Shown here: positions 44,301 through 54,100 of the stretch, piece by piece
How the letters are laid out: every line of letters begins with the position of its first letter
Position numbering within the stretch: the stretch's first letter is position 1
Origin: Pseudomonas fluorescens
GTDB taxonomy: Bacteria > Pseudomonadota > Gammaproteobacteria > Pseudomonadales > Pseudomonadaceae
Assembly (NCBI RefSeq): GCF_018614775.1
Contig: NZ_JAGGOF010000090.1
Span: 1-64,000, forward strand
DNA: 64,000 nt
Direction: 5' to 3'
Position numbers and translations under genes: made by a program
Notes under the pieces: model-generated
The model's database searches: none
What the model saw: the letters and a program-made list of their open reading frames with translations, nothing else
What the model was told of the DNA's origin: nothing

Positions 44301-47300
44301 TGCTCGTTTTCACCGAGTGCATCGTTAAGCACCTTACCCGCCGTTCCCAGCGCCTTGGGCTGGTTGTAAGGATCATTGGCAAAAGTCGTGCTCGCCGATC
44401 TACCGGCGGTATAGACGCCGTATAGCGAATCCATTTTCAGATCGCCTGCCGAGAACAGCTCAAGATCTGCTGCGCCGGTACGAATCACGCTCCAGCGTTG
44501 GCTGCCGGCTTTGTACTCGGTTTGTCCAATGGCTTTGCAAAACGACGGGGTGTCGTCGCACATTCCAGGATACGCATCCTTTTCGAAATCAATCGGTTGC
44601 CCCACGAGGTCTGGATATCCGAAGTTTTCCGCCCCCTCTTCCGTCCATACGAAGCCGCTACTGGTCTTGCAAAACGATGGGGTGTCTTCACACATCCCCG
44701 GATAGGCAACGTTTTCAAAATCAATGAACTTGCCTTCAAGGCTCGGATCTCCGAAGTTTTCCGCCCCCTCTGCAGTCCATACCAAACCCCCACCAGCCCC
44801 AGCCTTACCAAACATACCGTAATGACTGTCCGCCAAATGAAGGTCCCCGCCAGCCGTCAGAGGCTGCACGACCCGGCTGTCCGCCGCCTGCGTGTCGGCA
44901 CCCGCCACCAGGCGCAATGACCAGGACTGCGACCCCTCGGCCAGCATCGGCGCAATAGCCCAGTTGCTGCCCGCCACTTCCGGGCGCAGCTGCACCGAGT
45001 CGACCCCGGTCGGCAACTTGATGTCGGTGCCCGATGGGATCTTCGAGCCCATGCTCAGCGACAGATCGCCGCTGAGACGCTGGACATTGGTCAGGCCGTT
45101 GCTCGCATTCGCGATGCCAGGCAGCGCGACGCCCTTGGGCCAGATCAGGTTCCTTACCGTGACGCTGCTGTTCATCAGGCTACCGGCCCCGAACACCGTT
45201 CCCGCGTCAAAAGTCTGGGCCGTCGACAACAAGGTGCCTGCCGCCAACAACAGGTTACCCGAGGCGTCATGCACCGCCGCGGCCAGCACCGTACCGGCCG
45301 GCAGCAGCAGTGGCTGGTCGAGCGTTGCCGCCACCGGCAGACGCGTTCCCGCCGCCAAGGTGGTGCCCTTGAGTGGCACGTCGAAGTTGAGCACCGAGCC
45401 CGCCGGAAACGCTGTGCCATCCGCCAGCGTCACGCCCGCGCCCGGCACGACAATATCGCCTGCCGCGAAATCGATGCCTGGCAACAGGACCCAGCCCTTG
45501 TCGTCGTTGCTGGCCGGCGGCTGGGCGAAACCGTCGGTGATGCTGCCATAGATATTCAGGTCGCCCCCGGCGCGCAACGTCAGGCTGGCGGACTCGCCGG
45601 AGCCATAGACATTCTCGTCCAGTTGGTTATGCGGATTGAGGCTCTCATAGCGATAACGCGACAGGTCCAGGTCGCCTTGGACCACCAGGTCGCCATCGGC
45701 CGTCGCGCTCACCACCTCCACGCCAGGGCGCAGATGGAACACCTCGCGATAGCGGCTGTTGTCGAGGCCGGCGAGTTTGCGCTGCAACAGATCGTCGTTG
45801 GCGTGGGCCTGAGTGATGAACGCGGTGTTGTCGTCATGCACATCGTTCAACCACGCTTGATTGATGACCTGATAAGGCTTGCCGCTGGCCGCCGGTACGT
45901 TGACCAGCGGTGCATCATCGTATTGCCACATGGCCACTAGCGAGATCGAACGGGCGCCTTGGACATCCACGGCGCCGCTGGCATCGATCGCCACGTCGCC
46001 GCCTGAAACACCGCCCAGTCGTGGTGCGTTGAGCTGCAATGTTCCGCGGGCGCGACCGTCATGCAGGCCCGGCTTGCTGCCCAGCGCTACCTCGGTGCCA
46101 TGGCGCAGGTCGATACGGGCACCATTGCCCAGGGTCAGCAGCCCTTGTCGTGTGGTCAGGTCCACGATGGCGCGGTTCGGTGAGTCGATGATCTTGCCGT
46201 AGCTGTCCACCCGCAGGCGTCGGCCATGGGCATCGAGCACCGCCGCGCTGCCCAGGGTCAGGGCATTGCCGGCGGCCAGATAAATACTGCCAACGCGCTC
46301 GCCGCTGGCGTCCACCTTGCCGTTGACCAGCAGGCTGCCGTTGTCCACCGACACATTGATCGACGAGGCCTTGAACCCGTCACCGATCACCAGGCTGCCC
46401 TGTTTGAGCTGGAACCCCCGGGCGCCGAACACCTGCCCATCGTTCAACCGTTGGTTCAACGCCGCGAACTGTTCGCTGAGGCTGCCGCTGTCGCCCAGGC
46501 GCTGGGCCTGGATCTCCACGCTGCCGGCCAGGTACGGCATGGCGGTGCCGCCGGCGTCATATTCGCCCGTGCTGCTGCCCAGAATCCGCCCTTGCAGGTC
46601 CACCACCCCCGCCGCCCCGTCCAAGGCCACGGCGCTGAGCCGGCCGGCCTGGTTGTTGCGGGCCGAGAAGTCGAGGGTCGAGCCATCGGCCTGGTGGATG
46701 TCGCCGTTCTGGCTTTGCAGAATCACCTCGCCACCGGCGCTGTAGCGCGTCACATCGTTGAAGGTCACCGTGCGACCCGCCACGTCGATCAGGGCCTCAT
46801 CGGCCAGGGTCAGGTCACGGGTCGCGCTCAGGGTCAGCTTGCCACTGGGCAGCACCACCGCACTGGCCAGGTTGAGGCTGGCGCCCTTGAGGGACAACTC
46901 GCCACCGAGCCCGGAAACGGTGCCCGGCTTAGCGCTCGCACCCGCCACGTTGATCGCCCCACCCGCGGTGATGCGGTTGATCGAACCGGCTTCACCGGTC
47001 AACAACGGAGTGAGGATATTCAGGTTGCCGCCGCTGTAGGCGAAACCTGCTTTCGGGTCGTATGCACCCTGGGTCTGATGGACCGCCAGGCTGCCTTTGT
47101 GGTTAGCGGTCAGACGCTCGCTGGCGCTGAGGTTGACGTTGGCAAAGCCCAGGGCCAGACGGTCCAGGGTAGTGACCGAGCTCGGCTGGGCGAATTCACC
47201 ATAGCCGAACTCGATGCGCTGGGCCTGGATGTCCAGGCGACCGGCGCCGGTGCCGGCCCCGCCGGCAATGACCGAGCCCGGCGCGCCGACGGCACCGTTC

Positions 47301-50300
47301 CAGATCAGGTTGGCGGTGCGGATGGCCGCCACGTCGTTGGCGTCGCCGGCGCCATAGATGGCCGGGGTGCTGAGCATCAGGTTGGCCAACCGCGACTTGC
47401 CCGTCGCCGAGTCATAGGTGTCGAGACTGACGGTGCCGTAGAAGTTCAACGCCTCACGAGCTGACAGTTCAAGAGTTTCCAGGGCCGGGGCACCGTATTC
47501 GGTGTCCCCGCGCAACAGGCGATCGAGTACCGTCTGGCTCAGGGTCAGACCGGCCGGCAAGACATTACGCGCCGCTGCGTCGCTCAATGCCGGGGAGGTA
47601 CCGACGTTGATATTGCTCAGGGCCAGCGTCAAGTGGCGAGTGCCATAGCGCACTCGATCGTCCAGTTCCAGGCTGCCCCCGGTAGCGGCGGCGATGCTGC
47701 CTTCGGAATGAATCCGGGTGACGCCACTGCAGGGCGTCAGGCTGCATCCACCAATGTTGATCGTGCCGTTGCTGCCCGATGAGGGTGCCAGCACGTTGAG
47801 CAAGCCGTTGGAGGCGGCCAGCAAGCTCAAATTCTGGCCGTTCACATTGAGGTCATAAACAAAACCGTCACGAGCATCGTAGGCCGCCGCGCCACGGCCG
47901 ATGGTGTTGATGGCCGCGCCTTGTTCCATCGACAACTCGCCGTTGGCCACCAGGAAAACTTCCGGTGCCGCTAGCGTCGCGCCTTCACGCAAGATCACTC
48001 TGGACGACGCTGCAAATGTCGGCGTGATGTAATTTGCGCCCTGACCATAGAGCGTATAGAACTGGCCGCCAATCACCTGACGCGATGCGTTCAACGCATT
48101 GAGGCTTTCGGCATTGAGTGTCACACCTTCGAAGCCAGCCGTAGCCCCGCGTCCATCAGCCACTACCTCCAGCGCGCCCCCCACATTACCCACTACCGTG
48201 ACAGTGCCGCCGTAGCCACCTTTCTGAGGCGCGAACTTACCAATGCCTTTGAAGGAGAACGCTTGGTCTCCCGCCCCTGGGGCCAGCTTCAACTTCAAGG
48301 TCTTGGCGTCCACCGGCAATAGGGCCCGAGGCACACCCAGGCGTGCGGCGTCGGCTACAGCGAACTGGGCATAGCTAGTTTCGTTGTACTGCGAATAGCG
48401 ACGCAGCACATCGCCTGAAGTCAGGATGATCTGGCTGGCCAGACTGTTGCGCTGCCCGGTATTGGCCACCGACAGCACCCCGGCGGTGGTCCAGGAGCCG
48501 TTGCGCATCTGCAACGCACCCGTCGTGGAACCCTGACCCGCGAGGCCGTTGACCTCCACCCGGAACGCCCCAGGCAACAAGGCATAGGTAGACGGCATCA
48601 GTGTATAGGTACCCGCGGCCAGCCCCGGCACACCGGCACCGATGGTGATTTGCTGGCCGACCCTCGGGTCGACGGCGCCGCCCTCGGGCGCCACTGGCGC
48701 GTATGCACTCTGATTACCCGGCACAATGGCATAGACCGGGTTGCTGGACAGGCCAGGCAACGTAAAGCCGCCGTTGGCACCAATTTGCACCAGCGGGTTG
48801 AAGCGCGCATCGGTGGAACCACCACGGCCGGAGATGAAACCGGCGCCGAGCAGATCACCACCACCGGAAAGATCGAGTACCGAGCCTTCCTGGGCCATTA
48901 CAGACTTTCCGCCCAGAATCACGCCGATGTTCAGATCACCGTTGACAGACGGCATGGCCCCTTGCCCCAGGAACACCACCTTCTTGCCCGCGTACTCATA
49001 ACTCTGACCATCGACGGTACCGCCATAAGGCAGCACCAGACCGAGGCCACTGACTGAAGTGAGACTGTTGGGCAGCAAATCCACCCGGGCAGTGACGCCA
49101 GTGATGTCATTGGTGCCGATTTCAATTAATCCCAACGGCGCCCGAACGACCCCACCCTGCTCGATCTGCGCACTGCCCAGTTGCAAGTGACCGAATGCCG
49201 AATAAGGCACTTGTGGTATGGCCTGGGTGGTTCGCCCGATAACCAGGCTGCGCGTCGGATCGTAAAGAGAGGTGCCGTTAGATGTGCCCCATCCATACCC
49301 CGCCAATACTCGAGCCCCAACCCCGGTCGCCGGATACAGTTGCGCCGCTTGCAGGATCATGTCCGAAGGGGTCACCAATTGTGTGGTAAAGCCCGTAGGC
49401 AATCCGTCGCTGGAGATCCCTGCCAGGAATCGCATATCACCGCTGCTGCTTAACTGGACCCGGTCGAACCCGGCGCGCTCAAGCCCAACCATGGTGCCAT
49501 CGGCCTGTCTCAGCATGCCTTTGCTGCTGAACATCACATTGCCTTGCACATCCAACAGGTCCGCGTTGACGGAAAATAGCGCTTTGTTCGCCAATAGGGA
49601 CACATCGTTGCCATCCATCACTGGTCGGGTGTAACCCTCCAAAGTCGGGCGGCTGCTCACTTTCCCCGTTGGACGCGCCAGCAAAACATGGGGGGCATTG
49701 AGTTGGACTTGGGTATCAGCTGGCGCGGCTGCGCTCAAGCCGAAGCTGCGAGCGTGCAGGCTCAGACTTTGGCCGAGAGACAACGACAGGTCACCATCGA
49801 AGCTCATCAGGCCGTTGCTCAACAGAACCAGGCTGTCGAAGCCGCCCGCCTGGACTTGCTCCACGCCCAAACGCCCATGACCGTAGACCAGGGAGTCCGC
49901 CGAGGCCTCGGCCGTATCGCCCAGCGTGCTCGCCTGGGCGGTTTGCCCCAGCACCAGCTCACGCACCTGCAAGACCCGGTTCTCGAGCGAGCTATTAAGG
50001 TAATAAGGGGTTTCGAGCGCCACCGACAACCGGCCCCCGGCGGCCCCTGTGCCGCCCGAACGTGCGCTGAAATCGCCGTTCAGGTAAAGGCCGTTGGCCG
50101 ACACCAGGGAAATGCTTCCGCCATTACTCGCCACCACCGTGCGTCCCTGGCCGGGAACATCCAGCACGGCCTGGCTGCCATCCGCCTGCAGACGGGCACC
50201 GTCGCGCACCACCACAAACAGCTCGGAGGCAGACGTCGATCCTTTCGCGGCATCAATCTGGCCACCGATGACAATCTGCCCGCCATCGCGCACCAGGCCG

Positions 50301-53300
50301 TAGGCCTGGCCGCGCATATCCCGGGCAGTCACGGCCCGGCTGGAGACATCGATCAGCGCCTGCTCGCCCAGCCAGATGGAACGACCATGGCCCTGGGCAT
50401 TGACCTGATCGCGAACCGCATCATCGACGCTCAACTCGGTAAGGCTGACCCGCCCGCCCCAGGCGTCAAGCGTGCCGTTGGCGGTCAATTGCCCGCTGCT
50501 CCGGACGTCGATGCCCTGGCCTGGATCAACGGTAATGACGCTGCCCTTGCCCAGGCTCAATACCGTGCTCGCCATGTCGACGGCGCTGGAATTCGCGGTA
50601 CCGGCGGTGAGGCTCAGGCTCGCGCCACGACGCTGGGTCAGGACAGCCTTGATCGCGTCCTCCTGATACAGCTGCGGCGTCCAGCGCTGCAAGGCTGCGA
50701 CCGGCTCTGCGTCGTTGCCGGTGACCAACGCCTGCTCACCAACACGGTACACCGGCATGGTCACATCGACCCGGGTCCCGTCGGCCACAGTCAGGCCCTC
50801 GTTGCCGGTGATGTCATAGGCCGAGAAACCCTTGTCGAAGAAATCGCCGCCCAGTTGCAGAGTGCCGGGTTCGAGGGGGGTGCCGCTGTTGCCGATCAGC
50901 ACTTTGCTGGCGGCCAGCTTCAAGGTCCCGCCGCCACTTGCGCCGGTACCGCGCAGTTCACCTTCGAGGTTCAAGTCGCCGCTGCCGGACGATGCACCGG
51001 TACTCGCGGTCAAGGTCAAGTCCCCACCCTTGCCGCCGCGAGTCTTGCCATCGGCCATCACGGCAGCACCGGAGCTGACGTCAATCAGGCTGCCCTGCTG
51101 CACATCGATATCGCCACTGCTGCGCACGGACACGCTGCCGCCGTTGATGAACGGCAGGCCTTGGCGGTCGTTGCCGTCGAGCAGCAGATTGCTCCAGCGC
51201 CCGGCGGTGTTCAGCTTGACGCCCTCGCCCAATGTGACCGTCGCCCGCTGCCCCGTGGCGGGTGAAAGTGTGACGTCTCCCAGCTGGAAATTATCGGTCC
51301 TGACCTGTTTGAGCACGTTGCCCAGGAAAATCCGACCGCTGCGGGCCGTCAGGTCGGCGTTCACCTCGACCTGCGGGGCATAAAGCGTGATGTCGCCGCC
51401 GTCGGCGACCTTGAGTACGCCGTCGACCTTGATGCCTTCACCCGCCGCTACCTTGACCGCGCCGAGCTGGAAGCCATTGAGCAATTCATTGTCCAGCACC
51501 AGCTTGCCTTGCCGATCAGTGCCGACCACCGAAGTCAGGTCCAACCCCGCAGCAAGCTTGTCGTTCACCTTGCCAAGGGTGACCTGATCGAAGGTGGGGT
51601 TCAGGCCACTGTTGATGACGCCGCTGGTCTTGTCATGGATCGGCGTGTAGCTGCCCACCCATAATTGCGCTCGACGGGCCACTGCGTTTTGCGATTGCTG
51701 GTAGCCGTCGAGGTTGAGGTTCGGCGCCTGGGTCTGGCGTTCGCCCTGGTAGACCTCGCCGACGATCTGGCCTTCCAGCACGGCGTTGCGGGTCGACACC
51801 ACCAGCTTGCCGGCATCGCGGCCGACGGTGTAGCCGGCCTCGAAACGCTCGCGCGGGGCGATCAGCGGGTTGTAGTAGTAATCGGTCTGGCCCCAGCGCT
51901 GGCTGTGGTCTTCGTAACCCTTGTAGAGACCGGTGTAGAGGATGTCGCCCGGGGCCTTGGACAGCTCATACAGACGACCATTGGCACCCATGAGCCAGGA
52001 TTGGCGCAAGTACCCGCTCTGTACATCCAGGGTGCCGCCGGACAGGTTCAACTGAGCAGCCTGCTGGGTCACCACGTCGTTGCCAGCAAACGTCACGGTG
52101 CCGCCCTGGGCCGCCCACTCACCGACGCTGTGCCCACGGGTGCCGAGATAACCGCCAACTTCCAACAGACCACCTGCCGTGTACCAGCGGTCAGTGGCGT
52201 AGCCGTTGGTGCCCGCCGGGACGTAGACCAGGTCGCGCACGTCCACCCACACATCGTTGTTGGTCAGCTTGCCGCCCTCACGATTCAACGGCGCGTCACG
52301 CTGCTCGTTGCCCTGCACGTTGACCTTGATCGAGTTGGACTCCATCGCCACCTTGACGCCCACCGCACCGGAAACGTCGATCACCGCGCCATCGCGCACC
52401 AGGCTGCGACCGGCCGCGCTGACCGCAACCTGCCCGCCCGTCGCCAGGGTGATGGAACCGTTCTGGAAGTCGACGCTGCCGCCGCTGACGATCTCGACCC
52501 GGGACTGGTCGCTGCGGTCGACCACGCTGCCGAGGTTGTTGAACGGGCCGGAGATCAGGTTGTTCGGCGTGCCGTCCAGGCCGGCCGGTCCGGCGTTGCG
52601 CTGGCTGTCCAGGGCGCTGCCGCCCGCAGCGTCGAGCAGCACGGCGGTGGTGCTGCCCTGCCCCAGGGTCACGCTGGCGCTGCTGTTGCTGATGGCGTTG
52701 AGCAAATGCACGGTGCCGCGAGTGTCCACCGAACTGCTGGCCACCGCCACGCCGTTTTGCTCCACCCGGTGCCCGGTAAGAGTGATGTCACCCGCGCTCG
52801 CCTGGATCAGCCCGCTGTTGATCACCGTGCCGGCGCTGCTGCCGGGCTTGAGGGACGTCGCCACTTCGTTGCCACGGGTGGTTGAACGCAGGTTGCCGCT
52901 GGTGCCCTGGCCGCGACGGATGTAAAAACTGTCGCCGGCCGCGAGGGTGGTCTGGCCCTTGGCGGTGATGATGGAGCCGGCGTTTTCCACTTCCGAGCCC
53001 AACAGCAAGGCATAGCCGCCGCCAGCCGTGGACGTGGCGGCGCGGTGGGTTTCGATCAGCGCGCCCTGCTGCACGTCGACCTTGCCCGCCGCATCGGTGA
53101 AGGTCGGCTGGGTGCCAGTGGCATCGACGTACAACCCGCGCTGGCTGAATTGTTCGTCGCTGATGTTGGCCGCCACCGCCGCCAGGTTGCGTACGTTGAC
53201 CTGGCTGCTGCCGCTGAAAACGATGCCGTTGCGGTTGACCAGCATCACCGTGCCGCTGCCCTTGATCTGGCCCTGGATCTGACTCGGGCGCGCCTGGGGG

Positions 53301-53890
53301 TCGTTGACCCGGTTGAGCACCGCCCAGTCCGCTTGCTGCTGGAAATCCACCGTGGTGTTGCGCCCGACGTTGAAGGTTTCCCAGTTGAGAATCGCCTTGT
53401 CGGCGGTCTGCTCGATCTTCACCGTGGTCTTGCCACCGCTCTGGGACTGCTGCGGCCCCTTGGCGTTGAGCCAGCCCTGGGTCAGGCTGTTGTCGACCTT
53501 GAGCCCGCCCTCGCCCAAGCCATCCGGCACGACCTGGACCTGCCCGAGCGCGGCTTGCCGCCCGGCAGCTTGCGCCGCCTGCTGGGCCGCGATGGCGGCC
53601 ACGGTGTTGTTGAGGTTGGTCAGGGAACGCTGCAACTGCGCATTGGCCCGCTGCTGTTGCGCCAGGGGCGGCGGCATGCCGGGCTGTGCGGTGGTGGGCC
53701 GCGCCGCGCCACCGGCCTGAGTCGCGCCCTTGGCGGCAAACCAGGCCGAACTGAACGCCGTCGCCGCCTGGGCATTGCCGGCCACCATCAGCAGGGCAAT
53801 GGCCTGGGCCAACGGCTTGAGCCGCAGCATCGACAATTCGCCATCGCGACGGGGGGCCTGCAGTTTCGTCTGGGGTTTGCAGCGCAGCAT
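41303..53890 (-). CDS. pdtA: Giant filamentous-haemagglutinin-like exoprotein (PdtA-like TpsA)
   Basis: This protein of about 4195 residues has an extended signal region (a Sec helix LAQAIALLMVAGNAQA after a ~30-residue leader). Its N-terminal TPS/haemagglutination domain includes NWETFNVGRNTTVDFQQ and VMLVNRNGIVFSGSSQVNVRNLAA. The rest is beta-helix repeats rich in Gly, Ser, Asn and Asp. Size and position (beside a DING gene and hxc-type genes) match my memory of P. aeruginosa PdtA (about 4180 residues), a phosphate-starvation exoprotein. Two 44-residue tandem units with paired Cys lie at about 3032-3119. ATG 53890 is chosen because AAGGA is eight bases before it; ATG 53899 abuts the same site. 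No TpsB gene is in the window. Confidence 0.88.
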   Translation of the reverse strand: MLRCKPQTKLQAPRRDGELSMLRLKPLAQAIALLMVAGNAQAATAFSSAWFAAKGATQAGGAARPTTAQPGMPPPLAQQQRANAQLQRSLTNLNNTVAAIAAQQAAQAAGRQAALGQVQVVPDGLGEGGLKVDNSLTQGWLNAKGPQQSQSGGKTTVKIEQTADKAILNWETFNVGRNTTVDFQQQADWAVLNRVNDPQARPSQIQGQIKGSGTVMLVNRNGIVFSGSSQVNVRNLAAVAANISDEQFSQRGLYVDATGTQPTFTDAAGKVDVQQGALIETHRAATSTAGGGYALLLGSEVENAGSIITAKGQTTLAAGDSFYIRRGQGTSGNLRSTTRGNEVATSLKPGSSAGTVINSGLIQASAGDITLTGHRVEQNGVAVASSSVDTRGTVHLLNAISNSSASVTLGQGSTTAVLLDAAGGSALDSQRNAGPAGLDGTPNNLISGPFNNLGSVVDRSDQSRVEIVSGGSVDFQNGSITLATGGQVAVSAAGRSLVRDGAVIDVSGAVGVKVAMESNSIKVNVQGNEQRDAPLNREGGKLTNNDVWVDVRDLVYVPAGTNGYATDRWYTAGGLLEVGGYLGTRGHSVGEWAAQGGTVTFAGNDVVTQQAAQLNLSGGTLDVQSGYLRQSWLMGANGRLYELSKAPGDILYTGLYKGYEDHSQRWGQTDYYYNPLIAPRERFEAGYTVGRDAGKLVVSTRNAVLEGQIVGEVYQGERQTQAPNLNLDGYQQSQNAVARRAQLWVGSYTPIHDKTSGVINSGLNPTFDQVTLGKVNDKLAAGLDLTSVVGTDRQGKLVLDNELLNGFQLGAVKVAAGEGIKVDGVLKVADGGDITLYAPQVEVNADLTARSGRIFLGNVLKQVRTDNFQLGDVTLSPATGQRATVTLGEGVKLNTAGRWSNLLLDGNDRQGLPFINGGSVSVRSSGDIDVQQGSLIDVSSGAAVMADGKTRGGKGGDLTLTASTGASSGSGDLNLEGELRGTGASGGGTLKLAASKVLIGNSGTPLEPGTLQLGGDFFDKGFSAYDITGNEGLTVADGTRVDVTMPVYRVGEQALVTGNDAEPVAALQRWTPQLYQEDAIKAVLTQRRGASLSLTAGTANSSAVDMASTVLSLGKGSVITVDPGQGIDVRSSGQLTANGTLDAWGGRVSLTELSVDDAVRDQVNAQGHGRSIWLGEQALIDVSSRAVTARDMRGQAYGLVRDGGQIVIGGQIDAAKGSTSASELFVVVRDGARLQADGSQAVLDVPGQGRTVVASNGGSISLVSANGLYLNGDFSARSGGTGAAGGRLSVALETPYYLNSSLENRVLQVRELVLGQTAQASTLGDTAEASADSLVYGHGRLGVEQVQAGGFDSLVLLSNGLMSFDGDLSLSLGQSLSLHARSFGLSAAAPADTQVQLNAPHVLLARPTGKVSSRPTLEGYTRPVMDGNDVSLLANKALFSVNADLLDVQGNVMFSSKGMLRQADGTMVGLERAGFDRVQLSSSGDMRFLAGISSDGLPTGFTTQLVTPSDMILQAAQLYPATGVGARVLAGYGWGTSNGTSLYDPTRSLVIGRTTQAIPQVPYSAFGHLQLGSAQIEQGGVVRAPLGLIEIGTNDITGVTARVDLLPNSLTSVSGLGLVLPYGGTVDGQSYEYAGKKVVFLGQGAMPSVNGDLNIGVILGGKSVMAQEGSVLDLSGGGDLLGAGFISGRGGSTDARFNPLVQIGANGGFTLPGLSSNPVYAIVPGNQSAYAPVAPEGGAVDPRVGQQITIGAGVPGLAAGTYTLMPSTYALLPGAFRVEVNGLAGQGSTTGALQMRNGSWTTAGVLSVANTGQRNSLASQIILTSGDVLRRYSQYNETSYAQFAVADAARLGVPRALLPVDAKTLKLKLAPGAGDQAFSFKGIGKFAPQKGGYGGTVTVVGNVGGALEVVADGRGATAGFEGVTLNAESLNALNASRQVIGGQFYTLYGQGANYITPTFAASSRVILREGATLAAPEVFLVANGELSMEQGAAINTIGRGAAAYDARDGFVYDLNVNGQNLSLLAASNGLLNVLAPSSGSNGTINIGGCSLTPCSGVTRIHSEGSIAAATGGSLELDDRVRYGTRHLTLALSNINVGTSPALSDAAARNVLPAGLTLSQTVLDRLLRGDTEYGAPALETLELSAREALNFYGTVSLDTYDSATGKSRLANLMLSTPAIYGAGDANDVAAIRTANLIWNGAVGAPGSVIAGGAGTGAGRLDIQAQRIEFGYGEFAQPSSVTTLDRLALGFANVNLSASERLTANHKGSLAVHQTQGAYDPKAGFAYSGGNLNILTPLLTGEAGSINRITAGGAINVAGASAKPGTVSGLGGELSLKGASLNLASAVVLPSGKLTLSATRDLTLADEALIDVAGRTVTFNDVTRYSAGGEVILQSQNGDIHQADGSTLDFSARNNQAGRLSAVALDGAAGVVDLQGRILGSSTGEYDAGGTAMPYLAGSVEIQAQRLGDSGSLSEQFAALNQRLNDGQVFGARGFQLKQGSLVIGDGFKASSINVSVDNGSLLVNGKVDASGERVGSIYLAAGNALTLGSAAVLDAHGRRLRVDSYGKIIDSPNRAIVDLTTRQGLLTLGNGARIDLRHGTEVALGSKPGLHDGRARGTLQLNAPRLGGVSGGDVAIDASGAVDVQGARSISLVAMWQYDDAPLVNVPAASGKPYQVINQAWLNDVHDDNTAFITQAHANDDLLQRKLAGLDNSRYREVFHLRPGVEVVSATADGDLVVQGDLDLSRYRYESLNPHNQLDENVYGSGESASLTLRAGGDLNIYGSITDGFAQPPASNDDKGWVLLPGIDFAAGDIVVPGAGVTLADGTAFPAGSVLNFDVPLKGTTLAAGTRLPVAATLDQPLLLPAGTVLAAAVHDASGNLLLAAGTLLSTAQTFDAGTVFGAGSLMNSSVTVRNLIWPKGVALPGIANASNGLTNVQRLSGDLSLSMGSKIPSGTDIKLPTGVDSVQLRPEVAGSNWAIAPMLAEGSQSWSLRLVAGADTQAADSRVVQPLTAGGDLHLADSHYGMFGKAGAGGGLVWTAEGAENFGDPSLEGKFIDFENVAYPGMCEDTPSFCKTSSGFVWTEEGAENFGYPDLVGQPIDFEKDAYPGMCDDTPSFCKAIGQTEYKAGSQRWSVIRTGAADLELFSAGDLKMDSLYGVYTAGRSASTTFANDPYNQPKALGTAGKVLNDALGENEQFVDGGPHSLYRAWYPDFGGNLTLNVGGSLTGNAMDVVTSSSNTRPNPGDLGYDTANVGNWLWRQGNGSVSTGTQAQPAAWWINFGSYTAAQNGKADLMVGFTGLGTLGGGNLNVQVAGDAGVLDQMAGSLLEPRSNSRSQGLVLAVGSTGRVGTDGSLQLTGGGDLNLHVGGALNPGSLFTSGHLNGAVINLRGHAQIDSGAIGRIDLRYGNAPTVQSPRETRAYDSFKSTRGEAAGGLTLMPGDATFNLSTLGDLIVQDVGDPGRAPMMSASPFKSGAINGSGVSWFTLWTANTAIDLWTSGGNLTPLTSGVDTDLAMVYPSILRAVAASGSLYYGSAKVTGSSPIYEGNNLPALLLAPGSNSELQLLAGDSIYGGDMSVSRSGAASTALATPFRPAYAASVDNGISIRISNLSADGNPARPSANILPLLAFDTSSASSEWAFNVDPARFYALEGDLLAVTTGRSMTSVSTARWPGRIAYEGAGAVRMMAGRDIVSSGIPLAGSRSDNAEAGNYTVAGNLFIHNNPTDISIVSAGRDILYSNFNVAGPGLLEITAGRNILMEDKVGITSLGAVVPGDSRPGASLVLQAGAGLDGADYERFVKAYLDPANQALAGVSLASQDGKVAKTYEAELVEWLEQRFGFSGDSEQARSYFAALPAEQQRVFARDVYFAELKAGGREYNEAGGVRQGSYLRGREAIALLFPEKDVAGNAITYKGDITMFGGAGVHTDFGGSIQMLTPGGGQTFGIEGNAPPSTAGVITQGEGDIQLYARNSILLGQSRIMTTFGGSILGWSALGDINAGRGSKTTVVYTPPKRLYDTWGNVTLSPSVPSTGAGIATLNPIAEVAPGDIDLIAPLGTIDAGEAGIRVSGNVNIAALTVVNAANIQTQGKSTGVPLAVTVNTGAITSASSAATSATQAAEDVARQQQNAARQNQASVFTVQVVSFGSEQLAPSRDGASRQTPRAYDPTSPVQVLGAGPLDEQTRQRLTEEERGRLSL
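44535..44798 (-). repeat. Two 132-bp tandem repeats inside the exoprotein gene
   Basis: 44535-44666 and 44667-44798 are diverged direct copies encoding 44 residues each. The shared pattern is WTxEGAENFG, then IDFE, AYPGMC and DTPSFCK, with two Cys per unit. This is unlike the surrounding beta-helix and looks like an inserted duplicated module. Confidence 0.9.
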
Positions 53891-53977
53891 CCTACTCATC
53901 CTTCGGTTTGCTCTAAGGGCGCGCAACGCAGTGCCATCAAGCTGCCAGCGTTGGTTATAGGGGTTAGGCGGTTGCAG

Positions 53978-54014
53978 CCGTTCGGGACCGAACGGTTGTC
54001 ATGAAAATTTCATG
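53978..54014. promoter_or_regulatory. Two adjacent palindromes upstream of the exoprotein gene, one resembling a Pho box
   Basis: CCGTTCGG and CCGAACGG (53978-53995) form a perfect inverted repeat with a 2-base centre. CATGAAA-A-TTTCATG (54000-54014) forms a second. The plus strand at 53996-54013 reads TTGTCAT-GAAA-ATTTCAT, close to the PhoB direct-repeat box, but it points away from the gene. The region lies between the DING terminator and the exoprotein start, so it must hold the latter's promoter. Confidence 0.4.
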
Positions 54015-54040
54015 TGGCTGTGTTGATGACGGCACTACGC

Positions 54041-54072
54041 AAAAGTCAGCAACGGCTTTCGCCGTTGCTGAC
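54041..54072 (-). terminator. Intrinsic terminator of the DING gene
   Basis: A perfect 12-bp stem (54045-54056 with 54061-54072) with a TTTC/GAAA loop is followed on the minus strand by TTTT (54041-54044). It begins about 30 bp after the DING stop codon at 54101, so the DING gene and the exoprotein gene are probably separate transcripts. Confidence 0.8.
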
Positions 54073-54100
54073 AGGTGTTACGTGTCGCTCGGATGGGGTG

